From: Agreia sp. COWG
GTDB taxonomy: Bacteria > Actinomycetota > Actinomycetes > Actinomycetales > Microbacteriaceae
Direction of reading: 5' to 3'
NCBI RefSeq assembly: GCF_904528075.1
Contig: NZ_LR882035.1
Span: forward strand, 1,984,001 to 2,048,000
Length of the DNA: 64,000 nucleotides
Positions within the stretch are counted from its first letter, which is position 1, and every line of letters begins with the position of its first letter. Below are positions 33,785 to 45,825 of the stretch, in pieces. The position numbers were made by a program, and so were the translations under genes. Below the pieces are notes generated by a model. The model worked only from the letters and a program-made list of their open reading frames with translations. It made no database searches and had not been told where the DNA came from.

Positions 33785-34917
33785 GACGAGAGTGCCTCTG
33801 ATCCGGTCAACCAACGCCGAAGCCCGTCTTCGCAGTCGGTGATCTGGCTGAGCAGCACACGTTCATCGTCGGCGTGGGCCTTGAGCGGATCGCCCGGACC
33901 GTAGTTCACCGCGGGCACCCCGAGCGCCGAGAATCTCGACACGTCGGTCCAGCCGTATTTCGGCAGGGGATCGCCTCCGACCGCCTCGAGGAACTGCCGG
34001 GCGACGGGCGCGTCGAGCCCGGGTCGAGCGCCCTCCGCAACGTCGACGATCGTGACGTCGAAGCCGTCGAACACGCCGCGGATGTGCGCCTCTGCCTCGG
34101 CGCCGGAGCGAGACGGCGCGAACCGGTAGTTGACCTCGACAGCGGCCGCATCCGGGATCACGTTGCCGGCGACACCGCCCGTGATGCCGACCGCGTTGAG
34201 ACCCTCCCGATAGACCAGGCCTTCCACCTCCACCTGGTGGGGCTCATACGCCGAGAGAGCGCCGAGCACGGGTGCGAGCTTGTGGATGGCGTTCTCCCCC
34301 ACCCAACTGCGCGCTGAGTGGGCTCTGCGGCCGGTCGTCGAGACCAGGGCACGCAACGTTCCGTTGCAGCCACCCTCGATGAGCGAATTGGTGGGTTCGC
34401 CCAAGATGGCGAAGTCCCCTTCGAAGAGCTCCGGGCTGTTGCGAGCGAGGCGACCGAGGCCGTTCAGCTCGCTCGAGACCTCCTCGTTGTCGTACCACAT
34501 CCAGGTGATGTCGACGATGGGCTCGGTGAGCTCGGCCGCCAGCTTGAGCTGCACGGCGACGCCGGCCTTCATGTCCACCGTTCCCCTGCCCCACAGATAG
34601 TCGCCTGCCACGCCGAGGGCAGAGCCAGGCTCGAGGGTCTCGTAGCGGCTGGGAACATTGCCGTTGATCGGCACCGTATCGATATGACCGGCGATCACCA
34701 CGCGCTGCGATCGACCCAGGTTCGTGCGCGCCACGACCGTGTCCCCATCGCGATGCACCTGGAGGTGGGTCGCACCCGCCAGAGCCGCGACGATCGCGTC
34801 GGCGACACCGACCTCGCCCCCCGAGACAGATTCCATGTCGCAGAGCTGCTGGGTCAGGGTGATGGAGCTGCCCCCCAGATCGAGGATCGGGCGTGGCTGG
34901 GTGGCGGAATCCGTCAT
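33781..34917 (-). CDS. dapE: Succinyl-diaminopimelate desuccinylase
   Basis: A 378-residue M20 metallohydrolase that releases LL-diaminopimelate from its N-succinyl form in the lysine/peptidoglycan pathway. Zinc-site residues: His in [10 protein letters not shown], Asp in [10 protein letters not shown], the Glu pair in WYDNEEV, Glu in ILGEPT, and the C-terminal His in [15 protein letters not shown] and GPGD also fit DapE. ATG 34917 is used; the longer open frame to 35082 would run into the divergent dapD gene. Its neighbour dapD makes the succinylated substrate branch. Confidence 0.93.
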   Translation of the reverse strand: MTDSATQPRPILDLGGSSITLTQQLCDMESVSGGEVGVADAIVAALAGATHLQVHRDGDTVVARTNLGRSQRVVIAGHIDTVPINGNVPSRYETLEPGSALGVAGDYLWGRGTVDMKAGVAVQLKLAAELTEPIVDITWMWYDNEEVSSELNGLGRLARNSPELFEGDFAILGEPTNSLIEGGCNGTLRALVSTTGRRAHSARSWVGENAIHKLAPVLGALSAYEPHQVEVEGLVYREGLNAVGITGGVAGNVIPDAAAVEVNYRFAPSRSGAEAEAHIRGVFDGFDVTIVDVAEGARPGLDAPVARQFLEAVGGDPLPKYGWTDVSRFSALGVPAVNYGPGDPLKAHADDERVLLSQITDCEDGLRRWLTGSEALSS

Positions 34918-34987
34918 GGTTCCAAGCCTAGAGGCAGAGCACAGACGCCCGGCTGGGAGCTGCGTCGGAGTCGATAGTCTTGTCTCC

Positions 34988-35968
34988 ATGACCATCGAGA
35001 CCCCGCCAAGCTCCGTCACACCGACCTTCGCCTGGGCCTCCGGCCTCGCCACGGTCTCGGGCGATGGAACGGTGCTCGACACCTGGTTCCCGAGCCCCTC
35101 GCTCGGTCGGGTCCCCGACGAAGACGAGCCCGATCATGCTCTTGCCGAGCTGGAGCAGCACGCCGTCGCGGATCCCCGCCGCAACGTCACCGTCGAGATC
35201 GTCACGGTCGAGATCGAGCTGGCCGCTGCTCCTGCGTCGACCTCGGATGCCTACCTGCGGCTGCACCTGCTGTCGCACCTGCTCGTACGACCCAACACCA
35301 TCAATCTCGACGGCATCTTCGGCCACCTGCCCATCGTGGTGTGGACGAACGCCGGCCCCGTGCACCCCGACGACTTCTCCCGGCTCCGGCCGTCGCTGCA
35401 GCGGCACGGCATCGCCAGCACGGGCATCGACAAGTTCCCCCGCCTGCTCGACTACGTGAGTCCGGCTGGTGTGCGCATCGCCGACGCCTCACGCGTGCGC
35501 CTCGGCGCCCACCTCACCCCGGGCACCACGGTCATGCACGAGGGCTTCGTGAACTTCAACGCGGGAACCCTGGGCACCTCCATGGTCGAGGGACGCATCT
35601 CACAGGGCGTCGTCGTGGGCGACGGCTCCGACATCGGCGGAGGCTCCTCCATCATGGGCACCCTGTCGGGCGGGGGCACCCAGCGGGTCTCCATCGGAGA
35701 ACGGGCCCTGCTCGGCGCGAACGCGGGCATCGGCATCTCGATCGGCGACGACTCGGTCGTCGAGGCAGGGCTGTATGTGACGGCCGGTACCAAGGTCGTG
35801 CTGGTCGGAATCGCACCGACGGCAGACGGAACATTCCGAACGGTGAAGGCGATCGAATTGTCCGGTGTTCCGAACCTGCTCTTCAGGCGAAACTCCCTTA
35901 CCGGTGCCGTCGAGGCCCTTCCACGACACGGCGCGGGCGTCGAGCTCAATGCCATGCTGCACGCCTGA
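34988..35968 (+). CDS. dapD: Tetrahydrodipicolinate N-succinyltransferase
   Basis: A 326-residue enzyme of the longer actinobacterial DapD type, transferring succinyl from succinyl-CoA to tetrahydrodipicolinate. The left-handed beta-helix runs from about residue 160 with hexapeptide repeats ([68 protein letters not shown]). The [20 protein letters not shown] region is diagnostic. ATG 34988 is 70 bases from the divergent dapE start, so one intergenic region controls both. deoC follows after 45 bases. Confidence 0.94.
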   Translation: MTIETPPSSVTPTFAWASGLATVSGDGTVLDTWFPSPSLGRVPDEDEPDHALAELEQHAVADPRRNVTVEIVTVEIELAAAPASTSDAYLRLHLLSHLLVRPNTINLDGIFGHLPIVVWTNAGPVHPDDFSRLRPSLQRHGIASTGIDKFPRLLDYVSPAGVRIADASRVRLGAHLTPGTTVMHEGFVNFNAGTLGTSMVEGRISQGVVVGDGSDIGGGSSIMGTLSGGGTQRVSIGERALLGANAGIGISIGDDSVVEAGLYVTAGTKVVLVGIAPTADGTFRTVKAIELSGVPNLLFRRNSLTGAVEALPRHGAGVELNAMLHA

Positions 35969-36013
35969 TACGACGATCTCTCCCCCGCCGACTCCCGACA
36001 AAAGGACCCTTCC

Positions 36014-36715
36014 ATGACCCCCTCCGACAGCACACCCATCACCACGGAACAACTCGCGCGGTACTTCGACCACACGCTGCTGAAGCCGGAGGCCACGGAT
36101 GCCGACGTCACGGCCCTCATCGCGGAGGCCGACGAGCTGTGGGCATACTCCGTCTGCGTCTCACCGTCGATGCTGCCCCTGGAGCTCCCACAGGGGTCGG
36201 CGCTCAAGGTCGCCGTCGTCTGCGGCTTCCCCTCCGGCAAGCACCACTCCTCGATCAAGGCGGCGGAGGCTGCACTCTCGATAGAGCAGGGCGCCGACGA
36301 GGTCGACATGGTGATCGACATCGGTGCGGCCAAGGCCGGAGAATTCGATCGTGTCGAGGCCGACATCGCGGCCGTCCGCGCCGTTATCCCCGCGCCCCGC
36401 ATCCTCAAGGTGATCATCGAGTCCGCGGCGCTGACAGACGACGAGATCGTGGCCGTCTGCCGCGCGGCCGAAAGCGCGGGCGCAGATTTCGTGAAGACCT
36501 CGACGGGCTTCCACCCGACCGGTGGCGCCTCCGTGCACGCCGTGCGCTTGATGGCAGAGACCGTGGGTGCCCGCCTGGGCGTGAAGGCATCCGGCGGCAT
36601 CCGCAGCTACGACGATGCTGTTGCCATGATCGAGGCCGGGGCGACCCGCCTGGGCGTCTCGAGCTCGAGGCAGGTGCTTTCCGGAGCGCCGGCGACCGGA
36701 GACGGCGGCTACTGA
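36014..36715 (+). CDS. deoC: Deoxyribose-phosphate aldolase
   Basis: A 233-residue class I aldolase that splits 2-deoxyribose 5-phosphate to glyceraldehyde 3-phosphate and acetaldehyde. The Schiff-base lysine is in [12 protein letters not shown], the proton-relay lysine in [10 protein letters not shown], and the catalytic aspartate in [21 protein letters not shown] marks the N-terminus. ATG 36014 has AAAGGA about eight bases upstream. It follows dapD on the same strand and converges on gltA with 12 bases between stops; a six-base stem (CTGAGC/GCTCAG, 36712-36731) spans the junction. Confidence 0.93.
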   Translation: MTPSDSTPITTEQLARYFDHTLLKPEATDADVTALIAEADELWAYSVCVSPSMLPLELPQGSALKVAVVCGFPSGKHHSSIKAAEAALSIEQGADEVDMVIDIGAAKAGEFDRVEADIAAVRAVIPAPRILKVIIESAALTDDEIVAVCRAAESAGADFVKTSTGFHPTGGASVHAVRLMAETVGARLGVKASGGIRSYDDAVAMIEAGATRLGVSSSRQVLSGAPATGDGGY

Positions 36716-36727
36716 GCCGTCTTCCGC

Positions 36728-38056
36728 TCAGCGGTCGGTCGGCAGGTCTCTGGCCGGGTGGCCTAGGTACAACTGCTGCGGGCGGCCGATCTTCGTCTGG
36801 GGATCGGTCGTCATCTCTCGCCAGTGCGCGATCCAGCCCGGGAGTCGACCGATGGCGAACAGCACAGTGAACATGCGGGTGGGGAACCCCATCGCCTTGT
36901 AGATGACCCCGGTGTAGAAGTCGACGTTCGGGTAGAGGCGCCGCTCGCGGAAGTAGTCGTCGGCGAGCGCGATCTGCTCGAGCTCCTTCGCGATCTCGAG
37001 CAGGTCGTCGTGCACACCGAGCGCCTCGAGCACCTCGTCGGCGCTCTCTTTGACCAGCTTGGCCCGCGGGTCGTAGTTCTTGTAGACGCGGTGGCCGAAG
37101 CCCATGAGCTTGACGCCGGCCTCTTTGTTCTTGACCCGCTCCACATACTTGGCGACTCCCTCGCCAGACGCCTGGATGTCGCCGAGCATGCTGAGCACGG
37201 CCTCGTTCGCGCCGCCGTGAAGCGGTCCGAACAGCGCATTGATACCCGCAGAGATCGACGCGAACATGTTCGCCTGGGTGGAGCCGACGAGGCGCACGGT
37301 CGAGGTGGACGCATTCTGCTCATGATCGGCGTGCAGAATGAGAAGTCGCTCCAGCGCACTCGACACGACGGGGTTCACCTCGTAGGGCTCTGCCATGGTG
37401 CCGAAGTTCAGGCGCAGGAAATTATCGACGAAGCTGAGGCTGTTGTCGGGGTAGAGGAACGCCTGGCCGACGCTCTTCTTGTGGGCATATGCGGCCATGA
37501 CGGGCATCTTCGCCAGCAGGCGCATCGTCGAGATCTCGACGTGCTCGGGATTCGTGGGGTCGAGCGAGTCCTGGTAGTACGTCGAGAGGGCGGAGACCCC
37601 GCTCGAGAGCACCGACATGGGATGTGCCTGGTGCGGCAGCCCGTCGAAGAACTGCTTCAGGTCTTCGTGCAGCAGGGTGTGGCGCCGGATGCGGTTGTCG
37701 AAGTCCTCGAGTTCGCTCGCGCTCGGAATCTCGCCGTAGATGAGCAGCCAGGCGACCTCGAGGAACGACAACCCCTTCGCCACCTGCTCGATGGGGTAAC
37801 CGCGATACCGCAGGATTCCCTCGTCGCCATCGATGTACGTGATGTTCGACTTCGTCGCCGAGGTGTTCACGAAGCCGTAGTCGAGGGTGGTCATCCCCGT
37901 CTGCTTGGTGAACGTCGAGAGGTCGATCGAGGATGCCCCGTCGACGCTCGGGAGAATCGGGAATTCGGCCGATCCGCCCGGAAAGGTGAGTGTCGCCTTC
38001 TGCGGCGCTGATTCGTGGGATTGTGATGCTGAATTCTGCTGCCCGACGTCGGTCAC
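36728..38056 (-). CDS. gltA: Citrate synthase
   Basis: A 442-residue type II (hexameric-type) citrate synthase, the entry step of the TCA cycle. The catalytic triad is present: His in ILHADHEQNAS, His in FGPLHGGANE and Asp in YPNVDFYTG, with the GFGHRVYKNYDPRA signature between. GTG 38056 has AGGAGGCGCC directly upstream and is followed by a serine/glutamine-rich N-terminal tail. The 183 bases upstream, before dapC, hold a TAGGCT that could be a -10 element but no convincing -35. Length is normal. Confidence 0.95.
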   Translation of the reverse strand: MTDVGQQNSASQSHESAPQKATLTFPGGSAEFPILPSVDGASSIDLSTFTKQTGMTTLDYGFVNTSATKSNITYIDGDEGILRYRGYPIEQVAKGLSFLEVAWLLIYGEIPSASELEDFDNRIRRHTLLHEDLKQFFDGLPHQAHPMSVLSSGVSALSTYYQDSLDPTNPEHVEISTMRLLAKMPVMAAYAHKKSVGQAFLYPDNSLSFVDNFLRLNFGTMAEPYEVNPVVSSALERLLILHADHEQNASTSTVRLVGSTQANMFASISAGINALFGPLHGGANEAVLSMLGDIQASGEGVAKYVERVKNKEAGVKLMGFGHRVYKNYDPRAKLVKESADEVLEALGVHDDLLEIAKELEQIALADDYFRERRLYPNVDFYTGVIYKAMGFPTRMFTVLFAIGRLPGWIAHWREMTTDPQTKIGRPQQLYLGHPARDLPTDR

Positions 38057-38239
38057 GGCGCCTCCTGACGAGTGTTCCTGCCTGCTGATAAGTGGCGGGA
38101 CGCTAGACGCAGGATGTGTGACCCCGGACCGCGTTGACCCTCCTACAGCCTAGGGCGAAATGCCCACAACGCTGACATCCACACGGAATGCGCGGATTCA
38201 CTTGGAGGTCACCGACAAGGATCGGAGCACGCCGCCGAC

Positions 38240-39340
38240 TCAGCCCAAGCGGTTCGCGGCCGCCTGTATCCGTTCGTCCGTGGCCGTCAGCGACAGCCTC
38301 ACGTGGTTCGGGTAATGCTCCCCGTAGAACGGTCCAGGCCCGGCGAGGATTCCGCGCTCTGCCAGCTCGGCGATGGTCTGCCAAGCGTCGTCACCGGTGG
38401 TTCCCCACAGATAGAGGCCCGCCTCGCTGCGATCGATATGCAGTCCGAATTTCTCGAGGGCGGGGCGCAGGATGTCTCGACGTCGGCGGTAGAGCTCCTT
38501 CTGGGCTTCCACGTGGGCATCGTCGCCGAGCGCAGCCACCATGGCGGCCTGCACGGGCGCTGGCGGCATCATGCCTGCGTGCTTGCGAATGACGAGGAGC
38601 CTCTCGATGAGCGCGCTGTCCCCCGCGACGAAGGCGGCGCGGTATCCGGCCAGGTTCGACTGCTTGCTGAGCGAGTACACGGCGAGCAGGCCGGCCGTCT
38701 CTCCGTGCGTGACGCGCGGATCGAGAACGCTCGGAACGGGATCGGTGGCCCAGGGGCCGTCCCAGCCCAGCTCCGCGTAGCACTCGTCGCTGGCGACGAC
38801 CGCGCCGAGCTCGCGCGCCCGCGCAACCGCCTTCGAGAGTCCCGCGACATCCAGCACTGCGCCGTCGGGATTACCCGGCGAGTTCAGCCAGACGAGCCGG
38901 GTCGACGCGGGCCACTCGTGGGGGTCGTCGGATGCGATGGGTTGCGCACCCGCGATCTGCGCACCTACCGCGTAGCTCGGGTAGGCGGCGCGGGGATGGA
39001 TCACGACGTCGCCCTCACCGAGCCCCAGCATCAGGGGCAGCCACGCGACCAGCTCTTTGGAGCCGATCGTTGGCAGAACCTCGTTCTCTGCGAGGGCGGG
39101 AACGCCGCGACGTCGGGCGAACCACGCCGCGATCGCCTCACGAAGCGCGGGGGTTCCTGCCGTCTGTGGGTAGGAATGCGCGTCCGTCGCACCCGACAGA
39201 GCCTCGCGCACCAGGGCCGGCGTCGGGTCGACCGGCGACCCGATCGAGAGATCGACGATACCGTCGGGATGCCGCCGGGCGATCTCGGCATACGGACGCA
39301 TGGCGTCCCACGGATAGTCGGGCAGCGAGCCGATGGGCAC
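38240..39340 (-). CDS. dapC: Succinyldiaminopimelate aminotransferase
   Basis: A 366-residue class I PLP aminotransferase assigned as DapC by family resemblance (IGSPVDPTPALVREAL start, YPQTAGTPALREAIAAWF) and its pairing with fdxA, which is common in actinobacteria. The PLP lysine is in VYSLSKQSNLAGYR, the cofactor aspartate region in ASDECYAELGW, and the C-terminal arginine in NHVRLSLTA. It makes N-succinyl-LL-diaminopimelate, the DapE substrate. The GTG start follows the fdxA TAA with no base between, so the two are one operon. dapE and dapD lie a few kilobases away. Confidence 0.9.
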   Translation of the reverse strand: MPIGSLPDYPWDAMRPYAEIARRHPDGIVDLSIGSPVDPTPALVREALSGATDAHSYPQTAGTPALREAIAAWFARRRGVPALAENEVLPTIGSKELVAWLPLMLGLGEGDVVIHPRAAYPSYAVGAQIAGAQPIASDDPHEWPASTRLVWLNSPGNPDGAVLDVAGLSKAVARARELGAVVASDECYAELGWDGPWATDPVPSVLDPRVTHGETAGLLAVYSLSKQSNLAGYRAAFVAGDSALIERLLVIRKHAGMMPPAPVQAAMVAALGDDAHVEAQKELYRRRRDILRPALEKFGLHIDRSEAGLYLWGTTGDDAWQTIAELAERGILAGPGPFYGEHYPNHVRLSLTATDERIQAAANRLG

Positions 39341-39670
39341 TTACTTGGCGCCCTGCGCCTGGGGCGGCAGAACCGAGATCACGGGATGGTCCTTGGCGAT
39401 GACGCCGACCTTCGCCGCGCCCCCCGGGGAACCGAGATCGTCGAAGAATTCGACGTTGGCCTTGTAGTAGTCGGCCCATTCTTCGGGTAGATCGTCTTCG
39501 TAGTAGATCGCCTCTACGGGGCAGACAGGCTCGCAGGCGCCACAATCGACGCATTCGTCGGGGTGGATGTAGAGCGAACGCTCACCCTCGTAGATGCAGT
39601 CGACCGGACATTCGTCGATACAAGCCCGGTCTTTGACGTCGACACAAGGCAGCGCGATGACGTAGGTCAC
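39341..39670 (-). CDS. fdxA: Seven-iron ferredoxin
   Basis: A 109-residue bacterial ferredoxin carrying a [3Fe-4S] and a [4Fe-4S] cluster. Cysteine pattern: [20 protein letters not shown] near the start and [20 protein letters not shown]. The C-terminal extension ([14 protein letters not shown], then a short tail) is that of the actinobacterial FdxA. It probably supplies electrons to cytochromes P450 or other redox enzymes. ATG 39670 is the start. It is directly joined to dapC, without spacing. Confidence 0.95.
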   Translation of the reverse strand: MTYVIALPCVDVKDRACIDECPVDCIYEGERSLYIHPDECVDCGACEPVCPVEAIYYEDDLPEEWADYYKANVEFFDDLGSPGGAAKVGVIAKDHPVISVLPPQAQGAK

Positions 39671-39722
39671 AGTACGTTCGTTCCCTTCATGCCACGCAAG
39701 AGGAGAGCGCGACTCGTACAGT

Positions 39723-40142
39723 CTAATTCTTCGAAAACCTCGGCCACGCGAGCACGACGAGTGCGATGACCGTGGGCGCGAACGTCCAGGTGAGTCCGAG
39801 CGCGTTCGCGGGTACGAGAACAGACCCGCCAGAGCTGGGCTGCGACAGCAGGAAGATGGCGACGACGACGCCGAAGGCCGCCAGTATCGAGACGGTGCGG
39901 GTGCGCATGATGAGACGCAGACCCACGAGTAAGAGGCCCACCGCGGGCAGGGCGAAGATCATGCCGGTCGGAAGACTGAAGCCCGGGGCGATGCTCCAGG
40001 TGGTCTGACTCACGGCCGTGCCCATCACTCCGAAGAGCACTCCGAGGCCGAGGCCTATCACCCAGGCGAGGATTCGGCTGGAGAGCGGTTCCGGCGCGGC
40101 CGTCGCCGACGTTGTTTCGATCTGTGCGGTCACATCGATCAC
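39723..40142 (-). CDS. Four-helix membrane protein (DUF6113-like)
   Basis: A 139-residue hydrophobic protein with about four helices ([69 protein letters not shown]). It resembles small actinobacterial proteins of the DUF6113 group; function unknown. GTG 40142 is the start. It lies 52 bases upstream of fdxA on the same strand and is divergent from efeU, from which it is separated by the iron-box promoter region. Confidence 0.7.
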   Translation of the reverse strand: MIDVTAQIETTSATAAPEPLSSRILAWVIGLGLGVLFGVMGTAVSQTTWSIAPGFSLPTGMIFALPAVGLLLVGLRLIMRTRTVSILAAFGVVVAIFLLSQPSSGGSVLVPANALGLTWTFAPTVIALVVLAWPRFSKN

Positions 40143-40179
40143 AGTAGCCGGGGCTTGCTGGGAACCCGGCTCGACGAAC

Positions 40180-40209
40180 TGGACACGGTCGCTCGGGCTG
40201 GGTTACAGT
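40180..40209 (+). promoter_or_regulatory. Promoter of the efeUOB operon
   Basis: A -35 element TGGACA (40180-40185) and a -10 element TACAGT (40204-40209) are separated by 18 bases. The predicted start point, about 40216, falls inside the iron box that follows, so a bound regulator would block initiation. Confidence 0.7.
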
Positions 40210-40213
40210 CGGA

Positions 40214-40237
40214 TTCGGTAAGGCAAGCCTTACCGAA
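40214..40237. promoter_or_regulatory. DtxR/IdeR-type iron box
   Basis: Perfect inverted repeat with 11-base arms, TTCGGTAAGGC and GCCTTACCGAA, around AA. The core TAAGGCAAGCCTTA agrees with the DtxR consensus TTAGGTTAGCCTAA at 10 of 14 positions. It lies just after the -10 element of the efe operon, the right place for iron-dependent repression. Confidence 0.82.
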
Positions 40238-40323
40238 CATCAGAGCCGACCATCGTGGGCCGACTCCCGTTCCTCTCCTGCCGTCGCCGTCGTCGCGTCG
40301 CCTGATTCCCGAAGGTTCTGCCC

Positions 40324-41190
40324 GTGCTCGCGAACTACCTCATCGGCCTGCGTGAAGGACTCGAGGCCGCCCTGGTCGTCGGAATTCTCATCGCCTACGT
40401 CGTGAAGATCAACCGTCCCGATGTGCTCAAGCGCATCTGGCTGGGCGTCGGACTCGCCGTACTGGTCTCCCTGGCACTCGGCGCCGTCCTGACCTTCGGC
40501 ACGTACGGGCTCTCGTTCGAGGCGCAGGAGGCCATCGGCGGCTCCCTGTCGATCGTCGCGACCGTCTTCGTGACCTGGATGGTCTTCTGGATGCTGCGCA
40601 CCTCGAAGAACATGAAGAAACAACTGCAGGGAGAGGTCGACTCGCATCTGGCCGGAGCCGGATGGGGCCTGGTGCTCGTCGCCTTCCTCGCGGTAGGCCG
40701 CGAAGGAATCGAAACGGCACTGTTCATCTGGGCCGCCGTGCAGGCCACGGGCTCGACGACGCTCCCACTGGTCGGAGCCGCGCTCGGCATCGTGACCGCC
40801 GTGCTCCTCGGTTGGCTCATCAACCGTGGCCTGGTGCGCATCAACCTGTCGAAGTTCTTCGCCTGGTCGGGTGCGTTCCTCATCGTCGTCGCTGGCGGCG
40901 TGCTCTCCTACGGGGTGCACGACCTTCAAGAGGCTGGAATCCTGCCCGGACTGAACAGCCTGGCGTTCGACGTGTCCGCCGCCGTTCCGCCCGACAGCTG
41001 GTACGGAACCCTCTTGAAGGGCACGGTGAACTTCTCCCCCGCCACCACATGGCTCGAGGCCGTGGTCTGGACGCTCTACGTCGTGCCGACCATGATCATC
41101 TTCCTGCGAACGGTGTTCCGAAAGACGCCCGCCGCCTCGACGGCCCCGTTGCCGACCAGCCCACAGCGAACCCCCCAAGGAGCCCGGTGA
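40324..41190 (+). CDS. efeU: EfeU, iron permease (FTR1 family)
   Basis: A 288-residue membrane permease with about seven helices that moves iron across the membrane for the EfeUOB system. The two REGLE-type iron motifs are present: LREGLEAALVVGI near residue 10 and AVGREGIETALF near residue 125. GTG 40324 has GAAGG upstream. The 3' end overlaps efeO (GTGA), showing translational coupling. Expression is expected to rise under iron limitation through the DtxR-type box upstream. Confidence 0.94.
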   Translation: MLANYLIGLREGLEAALVVGILIAYVVKINRPDVLKRIWLGVGLAVLVSLALGAVLTFGTYGLSFEAQEAIGGSLSIVATVFVTWMVFWMLRTSKNMKKQLQGEVDSHLAGAGWGLVLVAFLAVGREGIETALFIWAAVQATGSTTLPLVGAALGIVTAVLLGWLINRGLVRINLSKFFAWSGAFLIVVAGGVLSYGVHDLQEAGILPGLNSLAFDVSAAVPPDSWYGTLLKGTVNFSPATTWLEAVVWTLYVVPTMIIFLRTVFRKTPAASTAPLPTSPQRTPQGAR

Positions 41191-42374
41191 AAACCACAGC
41201 AGTAACAGCAACGATCGGCGCAGCGGTGACACTGATCGCCCTGACCGGATGCGTTCCCAACGCCTCGACGGCATCGTCGACCGACGCCTCGGCTATCACG
41301 GTCGACTCCAGTTCGAACGCCTGCACCGTGAGTACGAATACGGCGTCCAGCGGAACGGTGCGCTTCTCCGTCACCAATTCGGGTGACCAGGTCACCGAGT
41401 TCTACCTGCTGGCCGACGATGGCCTCCGCATCGTAGGCGAGGTCGAGAACGTCGGCCCCGGCATCTCCCGCGACCTGGTCGTGCAAGCGCAGCCGGGAAA
41501 CTACAAGACGGTGTGCAAGCCAGGGATGATCGGCGACGGCATCGGCAGCGCAGACTTCTCTGTCACGGGTGACGCGGTGAAGCTAGCCGGAGACGAGAAG
41601 CAGCAGGTCGACGCCGCGGCGACGAACTACGTGGCCTACATCAAAGACCAGGTGGCGCAGCTCGTCACCGGAACAGATGCCTTCCTCGCCGCCTACACCG
41701 CGGGAGACGACGCCACCGCTCGCTCGCTGTACGCCACGACGAGGGCGAACTACGAGCGAGTCGAGCCCGTCGCAGAGTCGTTCGGCGATCTCGACCCCGA
41801 GCTCGACTTCCGTGAGGCAGACGTCGCTCCGGGTGACGAGTGGACCGGCTGGCACCGCATCGAGAAGGATCTGTTCCCGCCGGCGGCGGCTCAGAACGCC
41901 GACGTGACCTACGTTCCGCTCACGCCCGACGAGCGCACCTACTATGCCGACAAGCTGCGCACTAATACGCAGGAGCTCTACGACGCCGTGCACGCGAGCG
42001 ACTACTCGGTGACCATCGACGCCATCTCCAACGGGGCCATCAGCCTCCTCGAAGAGGTGGCCAGCGGCAAGATCACCGGCGAAGAGGAGATCTGGTCGCA
42101 CACGGATCTGTGGGACTTCCAGGCCAACCTCGAGGGTGCTCGCGTGGCGTACGAGGGTGTTCGCGATATCGTCAATGCGAAAGATCCCGAACTCGTGACG
42201 AAGATCGACGCCCGCTTCGCGGCACTCGAGAAGCAGCTGGCGTCGTACGGCAGCCTGAGTACCGGCTTCGTCTACTACAACCAGCTCACGCCCGAGCAGG
42301 TCAAGGAACTCGCCGATGGCGTCAACTCTCTGAGCGAGCCGCTCAGCGAGCTGACCGCGACTCTGGTCGGCTGA
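41187..42374 (+). CDS. efeO: EfeO, iron-binding lipoprotein (cupredoxin and M75 domains)
   Basis: A 395-residue exported lipoprotein. The signal peptide ends in the lipobox LTGC (Cys22). An N-terminal cupredoxin-like domain (about 35-130) is followed by an M75 imelysin-type domain whose HxxE metal motif appears as GWHRIEKDLFPP near residue 230. It is thought to bind iron outside the membrane and pass it to EfeU. The start is GTG 41187 overlapping efeU; a longer frame opening at 40662 is a shadow. efeB follows eight bases later. Confidence 0.94.
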   Translation: MKTTAVTATIGAAVTLIALTGCVPNASTASSTDASAITVDSSSNACTVSTNTASSGTVRFSVTNSGDQVTEFYLLADDGLRIVGEVENVGPGISRDLVVQAQPGNYKTVCKPGMIGDGIGSADFSVTGDAVKLAGDEKQQVDAAATNYVAYIKDQVAQLVTGTDAFLAAYTAGDDATARSLYATTRANYERVEPVAESFGDLDPELDFREADVAPGDEWTGWHRIEKDLFPPAAAQNADVTYVPLTPDERTYYADKLRTNTQELYDAVHASDYSVTIDAISNGAISLLEEVASGKITGEEEIWSHTDLWDFQANLEGARVAYEGVRDIVNAKDPELVTKIDARFAALEKQLASYGSLSTGFVYYNQLTPEQVKELADGVNSLSEPLSELTATLVG

Positions 42375-42381
42375 ATCGACC

Positions 42382-43722
42382 ATGGCCAAGAAGATCGATC
42401 CGAACGATCACCAGGCCCTCGCCGCCACGCCCGTCGATGAGATCCCGTCGGCGCCACCCCAGAAGTTGTCCCGCCGAGGCCTTCTGGGCCTGGCAGGGGC
42501 GGGCGTCGTCGGCCTCGGTGTCGGCGTCGCCGGCGACCGGGGCATGCTTGCGGTCGCCGCGGCATCCGGCACGGCGTCGACGGCGACTACCCGCTATCCG
42601 TTCTACGGTGCGAATCAGTCGGGCATCGTGACCCCGGCGCAGGATCGTCTGCACTTCGCAGCGTTCGACATGAGCTCGTCCGCAACCCGCGATGACCTCA
42701 TCCAGCTGCTGAAGGACTGGAGCGCTGCGGCGGCGCTCATGTGCGAGGGCAAGCCGATCGGCGAGTTCGGCGCCGTAGACGGCCCCTATTCGGCGCCTCC
42801 CCAGGACACAGGCGAGGCCCTCGACCTTCCCAGCGGTGGTCTCACCATCACCATCGGATTCGGCCCCAGCCTCTTCGTCGATGCCGCCGGCACAGACCGC
42901 TTCGGCATCGCGGCGAAGAAACCTGCCGAGCTGGTAGATCTTCCGCACTTTCCCGCAGACGACCTCGTGGCGCAGCAGACGGGTGGGGATCTGTGCATCC
43001 AGGCGTGCTCCGACGACCCCCAGGTGGCCGTGCACGCCATCCGCAACCTCAGCCGCATCGCGTTCGGCACGGCGAGCCTGCGCTGGTCCCAGCTCGGCTT
43101 CGGGCGCACCTCCTCGACGAGCGCGGCGCAGGCGACTCCCCGAAACCTCTTCGGCTTCAAGGACGGCACCGCGAACATCAAGAGCGAAGAGGCCTCGAAG
43201 GTCACCGACTTCGTCTGGGCCCAGGCGTCAGACGGTGCCGACTGGCTGGCCGGTGGCTCGTACCTGGTCGCCCGACGCATCCGCATGACGATCGAGACCT
43301 GGGATCGCACCGCGCTCAGCGAGCAGGAGAAGATCATCGGGCGCACGAAGGGCGAGGGGGCCCCGTTATCGGGCGGCTCGGAGAACACGAAGCCGGACTT
43401 CTCGATGCTGGGTAGCGGCAACAAGCCGCTGATCGACACCGACTCCCACGTGCGCCTCGCGCATCCGGAATCGAACAAGGGCATCGAAATTCTGCGGCGA
43501 GGCTACAACTTCGTCGACGGCAACGATCAGCTGGGCAGGCTGGATGCGGGCCTGTTCTTCATCAGTTACCAGCGCCACCCGAGCCAGTTCATCGACATTC
43601 AGAACAACCTCGCGAAGAACGACCTCATGAACGAGTACATCCGTCACGTGGGCTCAGGCATCTTCGCCGTTCCCCCGGGAGCCTCGGCGGGCTCCTACGT
43701 GGGCGCAGGCTTGTTCGCCTAG
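42382..43722 (+). CDS. efeB: EfeB, Tat-exported DyP-type haem peroxidase/deferrochelatase
   Basis: A 446-residue dye-decolourising-type peroxidase of the EfeUOB system. A Tat signal is evident (KLSRRGLLGLAGAGVVGLG, SRRGLL at residues 30-35), linking it to the TatB encoded in this window. The DyP GXXDG motif is GFKDGTANI, and the proximal haem ligand is in DSHVRLAHPE. It oxidises Fe2+ or releases iron from haem outside the cell. ATG 42382 starts eight bases after efeO. A strong hairpin follows. Confidence 0.94.
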   Translation: MAKKIDPNDHQALAATPVDEIPSAPPQKLSRRGLLGLAGAGVVGLGVGVAGDRGMLAVAAASGTASTATTRYPFYGANQSGIVTPAQDRLHFAAFDMSSSATRDDLIQLLKDWSAAAALMCEGKPIGEFGAVDGPYSAPPQDTGEALDLPSGGLTITIGFGPSLFVDAAGTDRFGIAAKKPAELVDLPHFPADDLVAQQTGGDLCIQACSDDPQVAVHAIRNLSRIAFGTASLRWSQLGFGRTSSTSAAQATPRNLFGFKDGTANIKSEEASKVTDFVWAQASDGADWLAGGSYLVARRIRMTIETWDRTALSEQEKIIGRTKGEGAPLSGGSENTKPDFSMLGSGNKPLIDTDSHVRLAHPESNKGIEILRRGYNFVDGNDQLGRLDAGLFFISYQRHPSQFIDIQNNLAKNDLMNEYIRHVGSGIFAVPPGASAGSYVGAGLFA

Positions 43723-43759
43723 AGCCGGATCACGGCCTGGCACTATCGCAGGAGAACGC

Positions 43760-43793
43760 AAGAAGGCGACGGGATGATCCCCGTCGCCTTCTT
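43760..43793. terminator. Bidirectional hairpin terminator between efeB and typA
   Basis: A perfect 14-base stem (43760-43773 with 43780-43793) closes a six-base loop. The arms begin AAGAAGG and end CCTTCTT, so each strand gives a stem ending in a pyrimidine-rich run. It lies between convergent efeB and typA. Confidence 0.85.
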
Positions 43794-43810
43794 CCGTGTG
43801 CTGCCCGAGG

Positions 43811-45739
<1,929 letters not shown>

Positions 45740-45825
45740 GGAGAAGGTCCTCAAATATCGGAGTGAACCCGAATCTGGACGGGCTCTTTTTAGCGTGGGA
45801 AGGTGGGCGACAACGCCCGGAATAG

